From Flavobacterium granuli (lineage in GTDB: Bacteria > Bacteroidota > Bacteroidia > Flavobacteriales > Flavobacteriaceae), in NCBI RefSeq assembly GCF_900129705.1, contig NZ_FQWO01000003.1, positions 296,111 to 360,110 of the forward strand: a stretch of 64,000 bases of DNA, written 5' to 3'. Shown here one piece after another: positions 17,739 through 25,815 of this stretch. How positions within the stretch are numbered: position 1 is the first letter of the stretch; every line of letters starts with the position of its first letter. Both the position numbers and the translations under genes were made by a program. The notes below the pieces were generated by a model. It did not search any database and was not told where the DNA came from. It saw only the letters and a program-made list of their open reading frames with translations.

Positions 17739-18596
17739 ATGAATCGAAGAAATGAAAAAAAAGCACTGACGACAAGATTATTTTTTGTTTTAATGTTGAT
17801 TAGCGCCGCTTCTTTAAACGCACAGAAAAAAGAGAAATGGAAATTAGTCTGGCGTGAGGAATTTAATTATACGGGATTACCAGATTCCGCAAAATGGGGT
17901 TATGAAGTAGGACATATTCGAAACAACGAACAACAATATTACACTAAGGCAAGGAAAGAAAATGTATGGGTGAGTAAAGGAGTTTTGGCCATAACAGGAA
18001 GAAAAGAAAGCTATCCTAATGAATCCTTTAAAAAAGAAAGTAAGGACTGGAAAACCAAAGATTCTTTGGCGCAGTACACATCGGCCAGTATCAATACACT
18101 TGGTAAAGTAGGCTGGAAATACGGAAGAATTGAAGTAAAAGCCAAACTTCCTCGTGGCGGAGGAATTTGGCCTGCAATCTGGATGATGGGAACAAACAGA
18201 CCCGAAGTAGGTTGGCCAAAATGCGGTGAGATAGATGTGATGGAATTTATAGGAAATCATCCTAAAGACATTTATGGAACCATTCATTATCCGGATCCTG
18301 TTTCAAATGGAAACAAATCCAATGGCGGAAAGATTGTGGCTGAAAACCTCGATAGTCAGTTCCATATTTATGCTATAGAATGGAATGAACAAACAATTGA
18401 TATTTATTTTGATGATAACAAATACCATAGTTTTTCAATTGATACTGCGGGTCAGGGAGCAGATAATCCATTTCGAAAACCATTTTATTTATTGTTGAAT
18501 TTAGCTATGGGAGCCAACTGGCCAGGTCCCATTGATGATACCGTTTTGCCACAACAATTTCTAGTTGATTACGTGAGAGTTTACCAGAAAAAATAA
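17739..18596 (+). CDS. GH16 endo-beta-glycosidase
   Basis: This secreted retaining endo-glycosidase of family GH16 has 285 residues and a Sec signal (ends LNAQ). The catalytic motif EIDVME supplies the nucleophile Glu164, Asp166 and the acid/base Glu169. The flanking fold motifs are GRIEVKAKLPRGGGIWPAIWMM and FHIYAIEWN. I place the start at the ATG 17739; a TTG codon directly precedes it. Classical bacterial laminarinases carry GHGWGNNE near the N-terminus, whereas this protein has GHIRNNEQQYYT. In this host-glycan setting, cleavage of beta-galactosyl linkages in poly-LacNAc, as reported for GH16 O-glycanases, is an attractive alternative to a beta-glucan. Linkage is unproven. Confidence 0.9.
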   Translation: MNRRNEKKALTTRLFFVLMLISAASLNAQKKEKWKLVWREEFNYTGLPDSAKWGYEVGHIRNNEQQYYTKARKENVWVSKGVLAITGRKESYPNESFKKESKDWKTKDSLAQYTSASINTLGKVGWKYGRIEVKAKLPRGGGIWPAIWMMGTNRPEVGWPKCGEIDVMEFIGNHPKDIYGTIHYPDPVSNGNKSNGGKIVAENLDSQFHIYAIEWNEQTIDIYFDDNKYHSFSIDTAGQGADNPFRKPFYLLLNLAMGANWPGPIDDTVLPQQFLVDYVRVYQKK

Positions 18597-18637
18597 TTTA
18601 TATAATACAAAATATACCCCAATTTAATAATGAGATA

Positions 18638-20947
18638 ATGAGAAAAATAATTCTATTAGCCAGTTTGCTGTTCACTATGCTGCTACAGGCGCAACAAGCC
18701 GTTCATATCATTCCACAGCCTTTGAGTCTGGAAATGAAAGAAGGCAGTTTTATAATTGATAACAAAACATCGGTTAAGATTCCTAAAAATGATAAAGCAA
18801 CTGCAGATGTGGTTCATTTCTTTACTGAATATGTAAAAAGAGTTAGCGGTTTCGAATTGAAAACCAATACGGGAAAAGGAAAAACAATAGCTTTTAGTAT
18901 CGAAAAAAACAAAGAAATAGGTGACGAAGGTTATTTGATTTCTGTAAATCCCAATGAAATTAAGGTAAGAGCCAATACTTCTAAAGGCTTGTTTTATGGT
19001 GTTCAATCCTTATTGCAAACCCTGCCTTTTATCAGAACCAATGATTTGGTACAAATTCCCAGCATGGAAATCAAGGATTATCCCCGTTTTGGCTGGAGAG
19101 GTTTGATGCTGGATGTGAGTCGTCATTTTTTTGCGCCAGAATTGGTCAAAGAATTCATCGATTTGTTGGCGACCTATAAAATGAATGTTTTTCATTGGCA
19201 TTTGGTTGATGGCGCCGGATGGCGTTTGGAAATCAAAAAGTATCCAAAATTGACCGAACAAGCCGCTTGGCGAGTAGACGATTGGGGAAAATCTTGGAAC
19301 TGGGCTGAGATAGAATTTAATGCCGACAGAAGCAAGTCGACTTATGGAGGATATTACACTCAGGAACAAGCCAAGGACATCGTGGCTTACGCCAAAGCAA
19401 GAAATATTACCGTAGTACCGGAAATTGAAATGCCGGGTCATTCAGAAGCGGCTATGGCTGCTTATCCGGAACTATCGTGTAATCCTAAATATCATTTTGG
19501 ACAAACAGGTAATTTCTTTGCCAGCAAGGTCGAAAGCAATTATTGTGCAGGAAACGATCAGGCTTTTGCTTTCTTAGAAGATATTCTTACTGAGGTTATG
19601 GCTATTTTTCCATCTAAATACATCCATGTTGGAGGTGATGAGGTAGATAAAAAAAGTTGGAAAAATTGTGCCAAATGTCAGGCCAGAATGAAAACAGAGC
19701 ATTTGAAAGACGAGAAAGAACTACAGAGTTATTTCATCCGTCGAATGGAGAAATTCATAGTTTCAAAAGACAGAAAAATGATCGGTTGGGATGAAATTCT
19801 CGAAGGAGGATTGGCTCCCGAAGCTACTGTAATGAGTTGGCAGGGTGAAGCCGGCGGAATTGAAGCGGCCAAGATGGGACATGATGTAATTATGACACCT
19901 GGTTATCCTTGTTATTTTGACCATTATCAGGGAGATCCTGAAACGGAACCTTTGGCAATTGGCGGTTTTAATACGTTGAAAAAAGTATATAATTATGAGC
20001 CAATTCCTGCAGAATTAACTGCCGAAGAAGGAAAAAGAGTTTTGGGATCACAAGGGAATTTATGGACAGAATATATTCCAACAGCGGAACAGGCTGAATA
20101 TATGATTCTTCCCCGTATGCCCGCCTTGGCAGAAGTATTGTGGTCTACAAAAGAACAACGCAATTGGGAAAATTTCAACAAGCGTTTGCAACCGCATTTG
20201 GTAGGTTTTGAACAAAAAGGACTTCATTATTCCAAAGGAAATTACAAAGTAGATATTAAACCAATTGTGGCTAATAACTCGCTTTCTATTTCCTTGGAAA
20301 CAGAGAATTCTGATGGCGTAATTTATTATACAACCGACGGCAGTATACCTACAATTGGCAGTGCCAAATATGAAAAACCTTTTGTGGTGACTACTTCCAT
20401 GACAGTGAAAGCAGTTATGGCCTTGCATAATAAAGTGATGAATGCCAAGCCGGCGGAGCAATCTTTTACATTCAATAAAGCTACCGGAAAATCCGTAAAG
20501 TACGACACGGCTAACAGTCGTTATTATCCAGCTAATGGCGCTAATACGTTGACAGACGGTTTTAGAGGAACCAAAGATATTGGGAAACAATGGCATGCTT
20601 TCAACGGTAGCGATATGGTGGCTACAATTGACCTGGGAACTCCCGTAACAGCAAGCAGTATTTCATTAGGCTGTATTCAAAATTGGGGACAATGGGTGTT
20701 TTTCCCACAATGGGTTAAGTTTGAAGTATCGGCAGACGGAATCAATTTTAAAGAAATAAAGACGGTCATAAACACGATTCCGGTTGATGCAAGAGATACA
20801 CAAATTATGGATTTCACAAGCCAATTTGCAAGTCAAAAAGTGAAAGCTGTTCGTATTACTGCTAAAAACTTAGGCAAATGTCCTCCGGGACATCCGGGAG
20901 AAAATCAAGCTTCTTGGTTGTTTGTAGATGAGATTATCGTAGAATAA
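18638..20947 (+). CDS. GH20 beta-N-acetylhexosaminidase with C-terminal accessory domains
   Basis: This enzyme removes terminal beta-linked GlcNAc or GalNAc by substrate-assisted catalysis. The 769-residue protein has a Sec signal. The GH20b domain (about 25-145) precedes the TIM barrel (about 150-510), in which Asp334-Glu335 of HVGGDEVDKKSW is the catalytic pair. After the barrel comes a chitobiase-like Ig segment (about 550-620, VIYYTTDGSIPT) and a discoidin-like F5/8 type C domain (about 625-769, TANSRYYPANGANTLTDGFRG), probably for carbohydrate contact. It follows the GH16 gene by 41 bases. It would open the GlcNAc-capped antennae of complex N-glycans. Confidence 0.95.
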   Translation: MRKIILLASLLFTMLLQAQQAVHIIPQPLSLEMKEGSFIIDNKTSVKIPKNDKATADVVHFFTEYVKRVSGFELKTNTGKGKTIAFSIEKNKEIGDEGYLISVNPNEIKVRANTSKGLFYGVQSLLQTLPFIRTNDLVQIPSMEIKDYPRFGWRGLMLDVSRHFFAPELVKEFIDLLATYKMNVFHWHLVDGAGWRLEIKKYPKLTEQAAWRVDDWGKSWNWAEIEFNADRSKSTYGGYYTQEQAKDIVAYAKARNITVVPEIEMPGHSEAAMAAYPELSCNPKYHFGQTGNFFASKVESNYCAGNDQAFAFLEDILTEVMAIFPSKYIHVGGDEVDKKSWKNCAKCQARMKTEHLKDEKELQSYFIRRMEKFIVSKDRKMIGWDEILEGGLAPEATVMSWQGEAGGIEAAKMGHDVIMTPGYPCYFDHYQGDPETEPLAIGGFNTLKKVYNYEPIPAELTAEEGKRVLGSQGNLWTEYIPTAEQAEYMILPRMPALAEVLWSTKEQRNWENFNKRLQPHLVGFEQKGLHYSKGNYKVDIKPIVANNSLSISLETENSDGVIYYTTDGSIPTIGSAKYEKPFVVTTSMTVKAVMALHNKVMNAKPAEQSFTFNKATGKSVKYDTANSRYYPANGANTLTDGFRGTKDIGKQWHAFNGSDMVATIDLGTPVTASSISLGCIQNWGQWVFFPQWVKFEVSADGINFKEIKTVINTIPVDARDTQIMDFTSQFASQKVKAVRITAKNLGKCPPGHPGENQASWLFVDEIIVE

Positions 20948-21009
20948 TCAAAGAATAGAAATAGATCAGTATCCATTTTATGAGCTGAGAAGTTGGTATA
21001 GAAATAGTT

Positions 21010-21062
21010 ATGCGCCAGTGATAATTTAATATTTAAAACCTATTAAATTTTAAATGGCGCAT
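21010..21062. promoter_or_regulatory. two-step inverted repeat (53-nt hairpin) before the ROK kinase
   Basis: The outer arms ATGCGCCA (21010-21017) and TGGCGCAT (21055-21062) enclose inner arms AATTTAATA (21023-21031) and TATTAAATT (21041-21049), with 5-base internal loops and a 9-base apical loop. The structure ends 20 bases before the kinase start. No T tract follows it, so it is not an ordinary terminator. It could be an RNA element or a double operator. Confidence 0.6.
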
Positions 21063-21082
21063 GGTACAATTAATAAAAATAA

Positions 21083-22018
21083 ATGAAAAATATATTCGCT
21101 ATTGGATTAGATATCGGAGGGAGTCACATTACAGCTGGAGTCATAGCGGTTAATGAAATGAAATTGATCGAAGTCTCTTTATACAAAGAATCTTTTGATT
21201 CTAATCTTCAGGCTGATCAGGTTATGGATATTTGGGAAAGGGTAATCCGTACTTCATGGAAAAATTCTGGAGTTGAGGAATTTGTCGGAATTTCAGTATG
21301 CATGCCTGGTCCATTTGATTATGCAAATGGGATTTGTTGGATAAAAGGACAAACTAAATACGAGCATTTTTATGGTTTGGATGTTAGAAAATTGATCCGA
21401 GACAGGCTGAATTTGTCGGATGATTTTCCTGTTCTTTTTGAAAATGACGCCGATTGTTTTGGAAAAGGAGAAGTTTTTAAAAATGCGGAGAATCGTTCTA
21501 GAAAAGTGATGGCGGTGACACTTGGAACCGGACTTGGCGCTTGCTTTATAGACAAAGCAGAAGCGATTACTACGGGAAATAAGGTACCAACAGATGGAGA
21601 ATTGTATAATAGTCCTTATAAAGACAGCATAGCCGAGGATTATGTTTCTGCTCGTGGACTGATTGCACACTATCAGCAATTAAGCGGACGTAAAATTGAC
21701 AGCGGACTGGAAATTTTTAATTTGGCAACAGCCGGAGATGAAATTGCATCGGAAGCTTTTCGTAACTTAGGCGAAGATTTAGCCGTAATCGTGGCACCTT
21801 GGTTAAAAACTTTTGAAGCGGAATGTTTTATTATAGGAGGAAAGATTGCAAATGCAAGTGTCTTTTTCTTGACCGCATTTGAAGAAAAATTAAAAAAACA
21901 AGGCTGCGAAGTCCCTGTTTTAATTTCTTCAGATAATGAAATAGCAGCCTTATTAGGCGCAACAAGTTTGATTTATAAAGAATATTTTAATCAAAATGAA
22001 TCGGCTTTTTTGTATTAA
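21083..22018 (+). CDS. ROK-family sugar kinase lacking the zinc motif
   Basis: This cytoplasmic ATP-dependent sugar kinase has 311 residues. The phosphate-binding motif is DIGGSHITAG (from Asp10), the catalytic region is FENDADCFGKGE (NDAD at 121-124) and the second glycine motif is LGTGLGACF. The cysteine-rich zinc motif that most ROK proteins carry after the glycine motif is absent; the corresponding stretch reads DGELYNSPYKDSIAEDYVS. There is no DNA-binding domain, so it is an enzyme and not a regulator. Candidate substrates are GlcNAc (completing the sialic acid route, as RokA does in Bacteroides fragilis) or mannose (feeding ManA). It begins an operon-like run with glycosylasparaginase and cutC. 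Confidence 0.88.
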   Translation: MKNIFAIGLDIGGSHITAGVIAVNEMKLIEVSLYKESFDSNLQADQVMDIWERVIRTSWKNSGVEEFVGISVCMPGPFDYANGICWIKGQTKYEHFYGLDVRKLIRDRLNLSDDFPVLFENDADCFGKGEVFKNAENRSRKVMAVTLGTGLGACFIDKAEAITTGNKVPTDGELYNSPYKDSIAEDYVSARGLIAHYQQLSGRKIDSGLEIFNLATAGDEIASEAFRNLGEDLAVIVAPWLKTFEAECFIIGGKIANASVFFLTAFEEKLKKQGCEVPVLISSDNEIAALLGATSLIYKEYFNQNESAFLY

Positions 22019-22048
22019 AAAGAAGTAGAGTTAATAAATAGAAATAAG

Positions 22049-23041
22049 ATGAATAACCGTAGAAATTTTATAAAAACGGCAGCGGTGGCCTCTGTGGCGG
22101 TGGCATTAAATTCTTTTAGCAGTAAGCCTGAAGAAGAAATTATAGCGCCAAGAAAAGGAAGAAAACCGATTGTGCTTTCGACCTGGAGATTCGGAATTGA
22201 AGCCAATGCCGCTGCCTGGGAAGTCTTAAAAAAGAACGGAAGTGCTTTAGATGCAGTTGAAGCCGGCGTAAAAATTCCCGAAGGCGATCCCAAAGAGCGA
22301 AGTGTGGGATATGGCGGAAGACCTGATAGGGACGGCCGCGTTACATTAGATTCCTGTATTATGGATGAACAAGCCAATATCGGTTCGGTGGCTTGTTTGG
22401 AATACATCAAACATCCTATTTCGGTGGCGCGTGCGGTGATGGAAAAAACGCCACACGTGATGCTAGTTGGAGATGGCGCTTTACAGTTTGCCCTTTCGCA
22501 AGGTTTTAAAAAGGAAAATTTATTGACCGAAGAATCTGAAAAAGAATGGAAAGAATGGCTGAAAGACAGCAAATACAAGCCCATTGCCAATATCGAAAAT
22601 CATGACACCATTGGAATGATTGCTTTGGATGCCAGTGGAAATCTTTCGGGTGCCTGTACCACCAGCGGAATGGCATTTAAAATGCACGGACGTGTGGGTG
22701 ATTCTCCAATTATCGGAGCCGGACTTTATGTTGATAACGAAATTGGAGCCGCAACAGCTACCGGTCACGGTGAAGAAGTGATTCGAATTTCGGGCTGCCA
22801 TCTGGTTGTCGAATTGATGCGTCAGGGAAAATCACCGCAAAAAGCCTGTGAGGAAGCCGTTGCCCGAATCATAAAATTAACCAAGAACAGAAATAAGGAA
22901 TTAAAAGACATTCAGGTAGGTTTTATAGCCTTGAATAAGCAAGGAGAATATGGATCTTATTGTATTCAGGGAGGATTTAATTATGCTGTTAATGATGAAA
23001 CCGGAAACCGATTGATTGATGCCGAATATTTTTTGAAATAA
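22049..23041 (+). CDS. N4-(beta-N-acetylglucosaminyl)-L-asparaginase (glycosylasparaginase)
   Basis: This is an Ntn hydrolase that splits the GlcNAc-asparagine bond left after the glycan and peptide are trimmed. The 330-residue precursor carries the autocleavage site NHDTIGM, with Thr187 becoming the N-terminal nucleophile of the beta chain. Other marks are CTTSGMAFKMHGRVGDSPIIGAGLYVDN and TATGHGE. A twin-arginine-like leader (NNRRNFIKTAAVAS) suggests export to the periplasm, as for the flavobacterial enzyme that has been studied. Its place after GH92, GH125 and GH20 completes N-glycan disassembly to amino acid and sugars. CutC follows with no intervening base. Confidence 0.95.
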   Translation: MNNRRNFIKTAAVASVAVALNSFSSKPEEEIIAPRKGRKPIVLSTWRFGIEANAAAWEVLKKNGSALDAVEAGVKIPEGDPKERSVGYGGRPDRDGRVTLDSCIMDEQANIGSVACLEYIKHPISVARAVMEKTPHVMLVGDGALQFALSQGFKKENLLTEESEKEWKEWLKDSKYKPIANIENHDTIGMIALDASGNLSGACTTSGMAFKMHGRVGDSPIIGAGLYVDNEIGAATATGHGEEVIRISGCHLVVELMRQGKSPQKACEEAVARIIKLTKNRNKELKDIQVGFIALNKQGEYGSYCIQGGFNYAVNDETGNRLIDAEYFLK

Positions 23042-23713
23042 ATGAAAAAAGACCAACTGGAAATAGCGTGTTTTAATTTGCAATCTGCAATTATCGCGCA
23101 AGAAAACGGAGCTGATAGAGTAGAATTATGTGCGAACATGAATGAAGGCGGAACAACGCCTGATTTCGAAATTACCGAAGCCGCCCGCAAAGAACTGAAG
23201 ATAAAATTAAATGTAATGATCCGTCCGCGTGGTGGAGATTTTGTCTATTCTGATGCTGAATTTGAACAAATGAAAACTGAAATCCAACAGTTCAAAAAAC
23301 TAAATTTGGATGGCTTTGTTTTTGGGATTTTAGATAAAGACGGCAATGTCAATAAAGAGCAAAACAGCGAATTAGTAGCATTGGCACATCCTGTTCCCTG
23401 TACTTTTCACCGTGCTTTTGATGTAGTGGCTAATGTTTATGAATCGCTTGAATCTATAATCGAATGCGGTTTCAAAACGATATTGACTTCCGGACAGGAA
23501 AAAAATGTGGTGGAGGGAATTGATGTATTGGCTGAATTAGTTAGAAAAGCCGACAATCGGATTACCATTATGCCCGGCGGCGGATTACGCTCGTCGAATA
23601 TTGGTTTGTTAAAAGAAAAAACGAACGCTATTTTTTACCATTCTTCAGCTATTGTTGATCCAGGTGAAACTGCTAACGGAGAGGAAGTAAAAGCGATGAA
23701 ATCCAGATTGTAA
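23042..23713 (+). CDS. cutC: CutC-family TIM-barrel protein
   Basis: This 223-residue cytoplasmic protein of the CutC family keeps the family segments ACFNLQSAIIAQENGADRVELC, MIRPRGGDF, CTFHRAFD and TILTSGQ. The family is named for a proposed role in copper tolerance, but the biochemical activity is not settled. Its ATG begins on the base after the glycosylasparaginase stop, so the two are almost certainly co-translated. This location suggests a role in sugar or glycosylamine metabolism rather than metal handling. A terminator follows at 23761. Confidence 0.92.
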   Translation: MKKDQLEIACFNLQSAIIAQENGADRVELCANMNEGGTTPDFEITEAARKELKIKLNVMIRPRGGDFVYSDAEFEQMKTEIQQFKKLNLDGFVFGILDKDGNVNKEQNSELVALAHPVPCTFHRAFDVVANVYESLESIIECGFKTILTSGQEKNVVEGIDVLAELVRKADNRITIMPGGGLRSSNIGLLKEKTNAIFYHSSAIVDPGETANGEEVKAMKSRL

Positions 23714-23760
23714 TCTGGGCTTAACGTTGCAATAGAAAGATAGATAAAGAATAGAAAAAT

Positions 23761-23816
23761 AAAAATTCGCCCTAAAAATCTCAAAAGAATGTAGATTTTA
23801 GGGGCGAATTTTTTAT
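23761..23816. terminator. bidirectional terminator between cutC and the NagB fusion
   Basis: An inverted repeat with arms built on TTCGCCC (from 23766) and GGGGCGAA (to 23808), extended by TAAAAATC/GATTTTA, is flanked by A-rich and T-rich tracts. It can stop transcription of cutC on the plus strand and of the convergent NagB gene on the minus strand. Confidence 0.8.
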
Positions 23817-23846
23817 TTAGTAGAACTGTATTTTATTCGTCTATTG

Positions 23847-25775
23847 TTAAAATTTCCATCTTACAAAAGCTTCCATAGCCGCATAACTGGACATTCCTAA
23901 TTGATCGTATAATACTGCCGTTTCTCTGTTTCTGTCTTCGGCTCTTTGCCAAAATTCTCTTGCATCAGATCCTTGGAATACTACACCGTCTTTTTGAGAT
24001 TGGTGCTTGAAGATTCCATGTCTTTTGGCTAATACTTGGTCTGGGCTCATTGGTACAGCCATTTCGATTTCGTCAATACCCCATTCTTGCCAAGCTCCTC
24101 TGTACAACCAAACCCAGCAATCGTTCATAAAATCTTTCGATTTAAGGTTTTTTACCGCTTCAAAAATAGCATCCAGACATACTTTGTGCGTTCCGTGCGG
24201 ATCAGCTAAGTCTCCTGCTGCGTATATTTGATGTGGTTTTACTTTTTCAATAAGCTCCATGGTCAATTGGATATCTGCCGCACCTAAAGGCTTTTTCTCG
24301 ATAGCTCCAGTTTCATAGAAAGGAAGTTCCATAAAATGAATTTGCTCATCCGGCAATCCAACAAAATGACTCGTAGCACGGGCTTCTCCTTTTCGAATTA
24401 AACCTTTTATATAACGAACTTCAGGAATGTCAATTTCACTTGCTTTTTTATTCTTAAGAAAGCTAATTGCTTTTTCGTAAATATTCTCAGCTTCAGGGCT
24501 TTTTATTCCAAATTTCTCATTGTAATCCAATACGAATCTGGCAAATCGCAACGCCTCATCATCTGCAACTGCAATATTTCCCGAAGTTTGGTAAGCCACA
24601 TGCACTTCGTGTCCTTGCTGTTGTAATCTCATGAAAGTTCCACCCATACTGATGATATCATCATCGGGATGCGGGCTGAATATCAACACTCTTTTTCTTG
24701 CAGGTTCCGCTCTTTCCGGTCTGTTAGCATCATCCGCATTCGGTTTACCTCCAGGCCATCCTGTGATGGTGTTCTGTAATTTATTAAATATTTTGATGTT
24801 GATGTCATAAGCAGGGCCAGAATCAGCCAATAAATCACTCATTCCGTTTTCAATATAATCAGCATCAGTAAGCATTAAAATAGGTTTTTTCAAATCAAGA
24901 GCCAATCCTAAAACCGCTTTTCTGGTTAATCGATCTGTCCAAACAATTTTTTCTACTAACCAAGGTCTGTTGATTCTGGTCAGTTTTGAAGAAGCTTCTT
25001 TATCTAAAACAAAAACCGCATTATTGTGTTCCTGCAAAAAGGAAGCAGGAATCTGATTGGTCACTTCGCCTTCAACAGATTTTTTAATAATATCTGATTT
25101 TCCTTCCCCCCAAGCCATCAAAATAACTTGTTTGGCTTCCATTATTTTTTTAACTCCCAGTGTGATTGCCGTTCTTGGCGTATTGCTCAATCCTGAAAAA
25201 TCTTTGCTGGCCGCCACTCTGGTGATATGATCTAAGGCTACTAATCTTGTTTTTGAATTTTGTAAAGAGCCCGACTCATTGAATCCAATGTGACCGTTTC
25301 CTCCAATTCCTAATATTTGCAAATCGATTCCACCCAAAGCTTCAATCTTTTCTTCATAAGTGGCACAATAATCCGCAATTTCTTCTTTAGTTAAAGTTCC
25401 GTCAGGGATATTGTAATTTTCTGCTAAGATGTCAACATGATCCAGCAATAATTCCTTCATAAATCGCACATAGCTATTTATGGAATTAGGCTCCATCGGA
25501 TAATATTCATCTAGGTTGAATGTAATCACATTTTTAAAACTCAGTCCTTCTTCTTTGTGAAGACGAACCAGTTCCGCATACAATCCTTTTGGTGACGAAC
25601 CAGTTGCCAAACCTAATACGCATGATTCGTTGTTGGCTTGTTTTGACTTGATAAGTGTTGCTATTTCTTGTGCAACCGCTTTTGATGCCGCAGTCGAATT
25701 TTCAAAAACTACTGTGCCAATATTTTCGAATCTTTTTTCGAAACCTGTCGCCTTATCTATACTACTTTTTAACAT
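23847..25775 (-). CDS. nagB: glucosamine-6-phosphate deaminase fused to a PIG-L/LmbE deacetylase domain
   Basis: The N-terminal domain (about 20-290) converts glucosamine-6-phosphate to fructose-6-phosphate and ammonia. It has Asp89 in FNLDEYYPM and the loop GIGGNGHIGFNE (156-167). The C-terminal half (about 360-640) is a PIG-L/LmbE-like zinc deacetylase domain with HPDDD at 369-373. Such fusions are recognised in Bacteroidota; 642 residues is the expected length for the fusion and more than double plain NagB. The second domain may deacetylate an N-acetylated amino sugar or its phosphate, but that is inference. The MFS permease gene lies 40 bases upstream on the same strand. With NagA at 41384 it completes hexosamine catabolism. 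Confidence 0.93.
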   Translation of the reverse strand: MLKSSIDKATGFEKRFENIGTVVFENSTAASKAVAQEIATLIKSKQANNESCVLGLATGSSPKGLYAELVRLHKEEGLSFKNVITFNLDEYYPMEPNSINSYVRFMKELLLDHVDILAENYNIPDGTLTKEEIADYCATYEEKIEALGGIDLQILGIGGNGHIGFNESGSLQNSKTRLVALDHITRVAASKDFSGLSNTPRTAITLGVKKIMEAKQVILMAWGEGKSDIIKKSVEGEVTNQIPASFLQEHNNAVFVLDKEASSKLTRINRPWLVEKIVWTDRLTRKAVLGLALDLKKPILMLTDADYIENGMSDLLADSGPAYDINIKIFNKLQNTITGWPGGKPNADDANRPERAEPARKRVLIFSPHPDDDIISMGGTFMRLQQQGHEVHVAYQTSGNIAVADDEALRFARFVLDYNEKFGIKSPEAENIYEKAISFLKNKKASEIDIPEVRYIKGLIRKGEARATSHFVGLPDEQIHFMELPFYETGAIEKKPLGAADIQLTMELIEKVKPHQIYAAGDLADPHGTHKVCLDAIFEAVKNLKSKDFMNDCWVWLYRGAWQEWGIDEIEMAVPMSPDQVLAKRHGIFKHQSQKDGVVFQGSDAREFWQRAEDRNRETAVLYDQLGMSSYAAMEAFVRWKF

Positions 25776-25815
25776 TGTTAGTTTATTTTAAAGTTGTGGT
25801 ATTTAGTATTATGTT

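Noticed and set aside
20060..20596. 178-codon open frame antisense to GH20
   Set aside because: The composition is that of a reversed coding strand (many Cys, His and Ile runs) and it has no motif. The GH20 reading is secure.
22015..22590. 191-codon open frame antisense to glycosylasparaginase
   Set aside because: It covers the Tat leader and N-terminal half of a certain enzyme and shows no domain.
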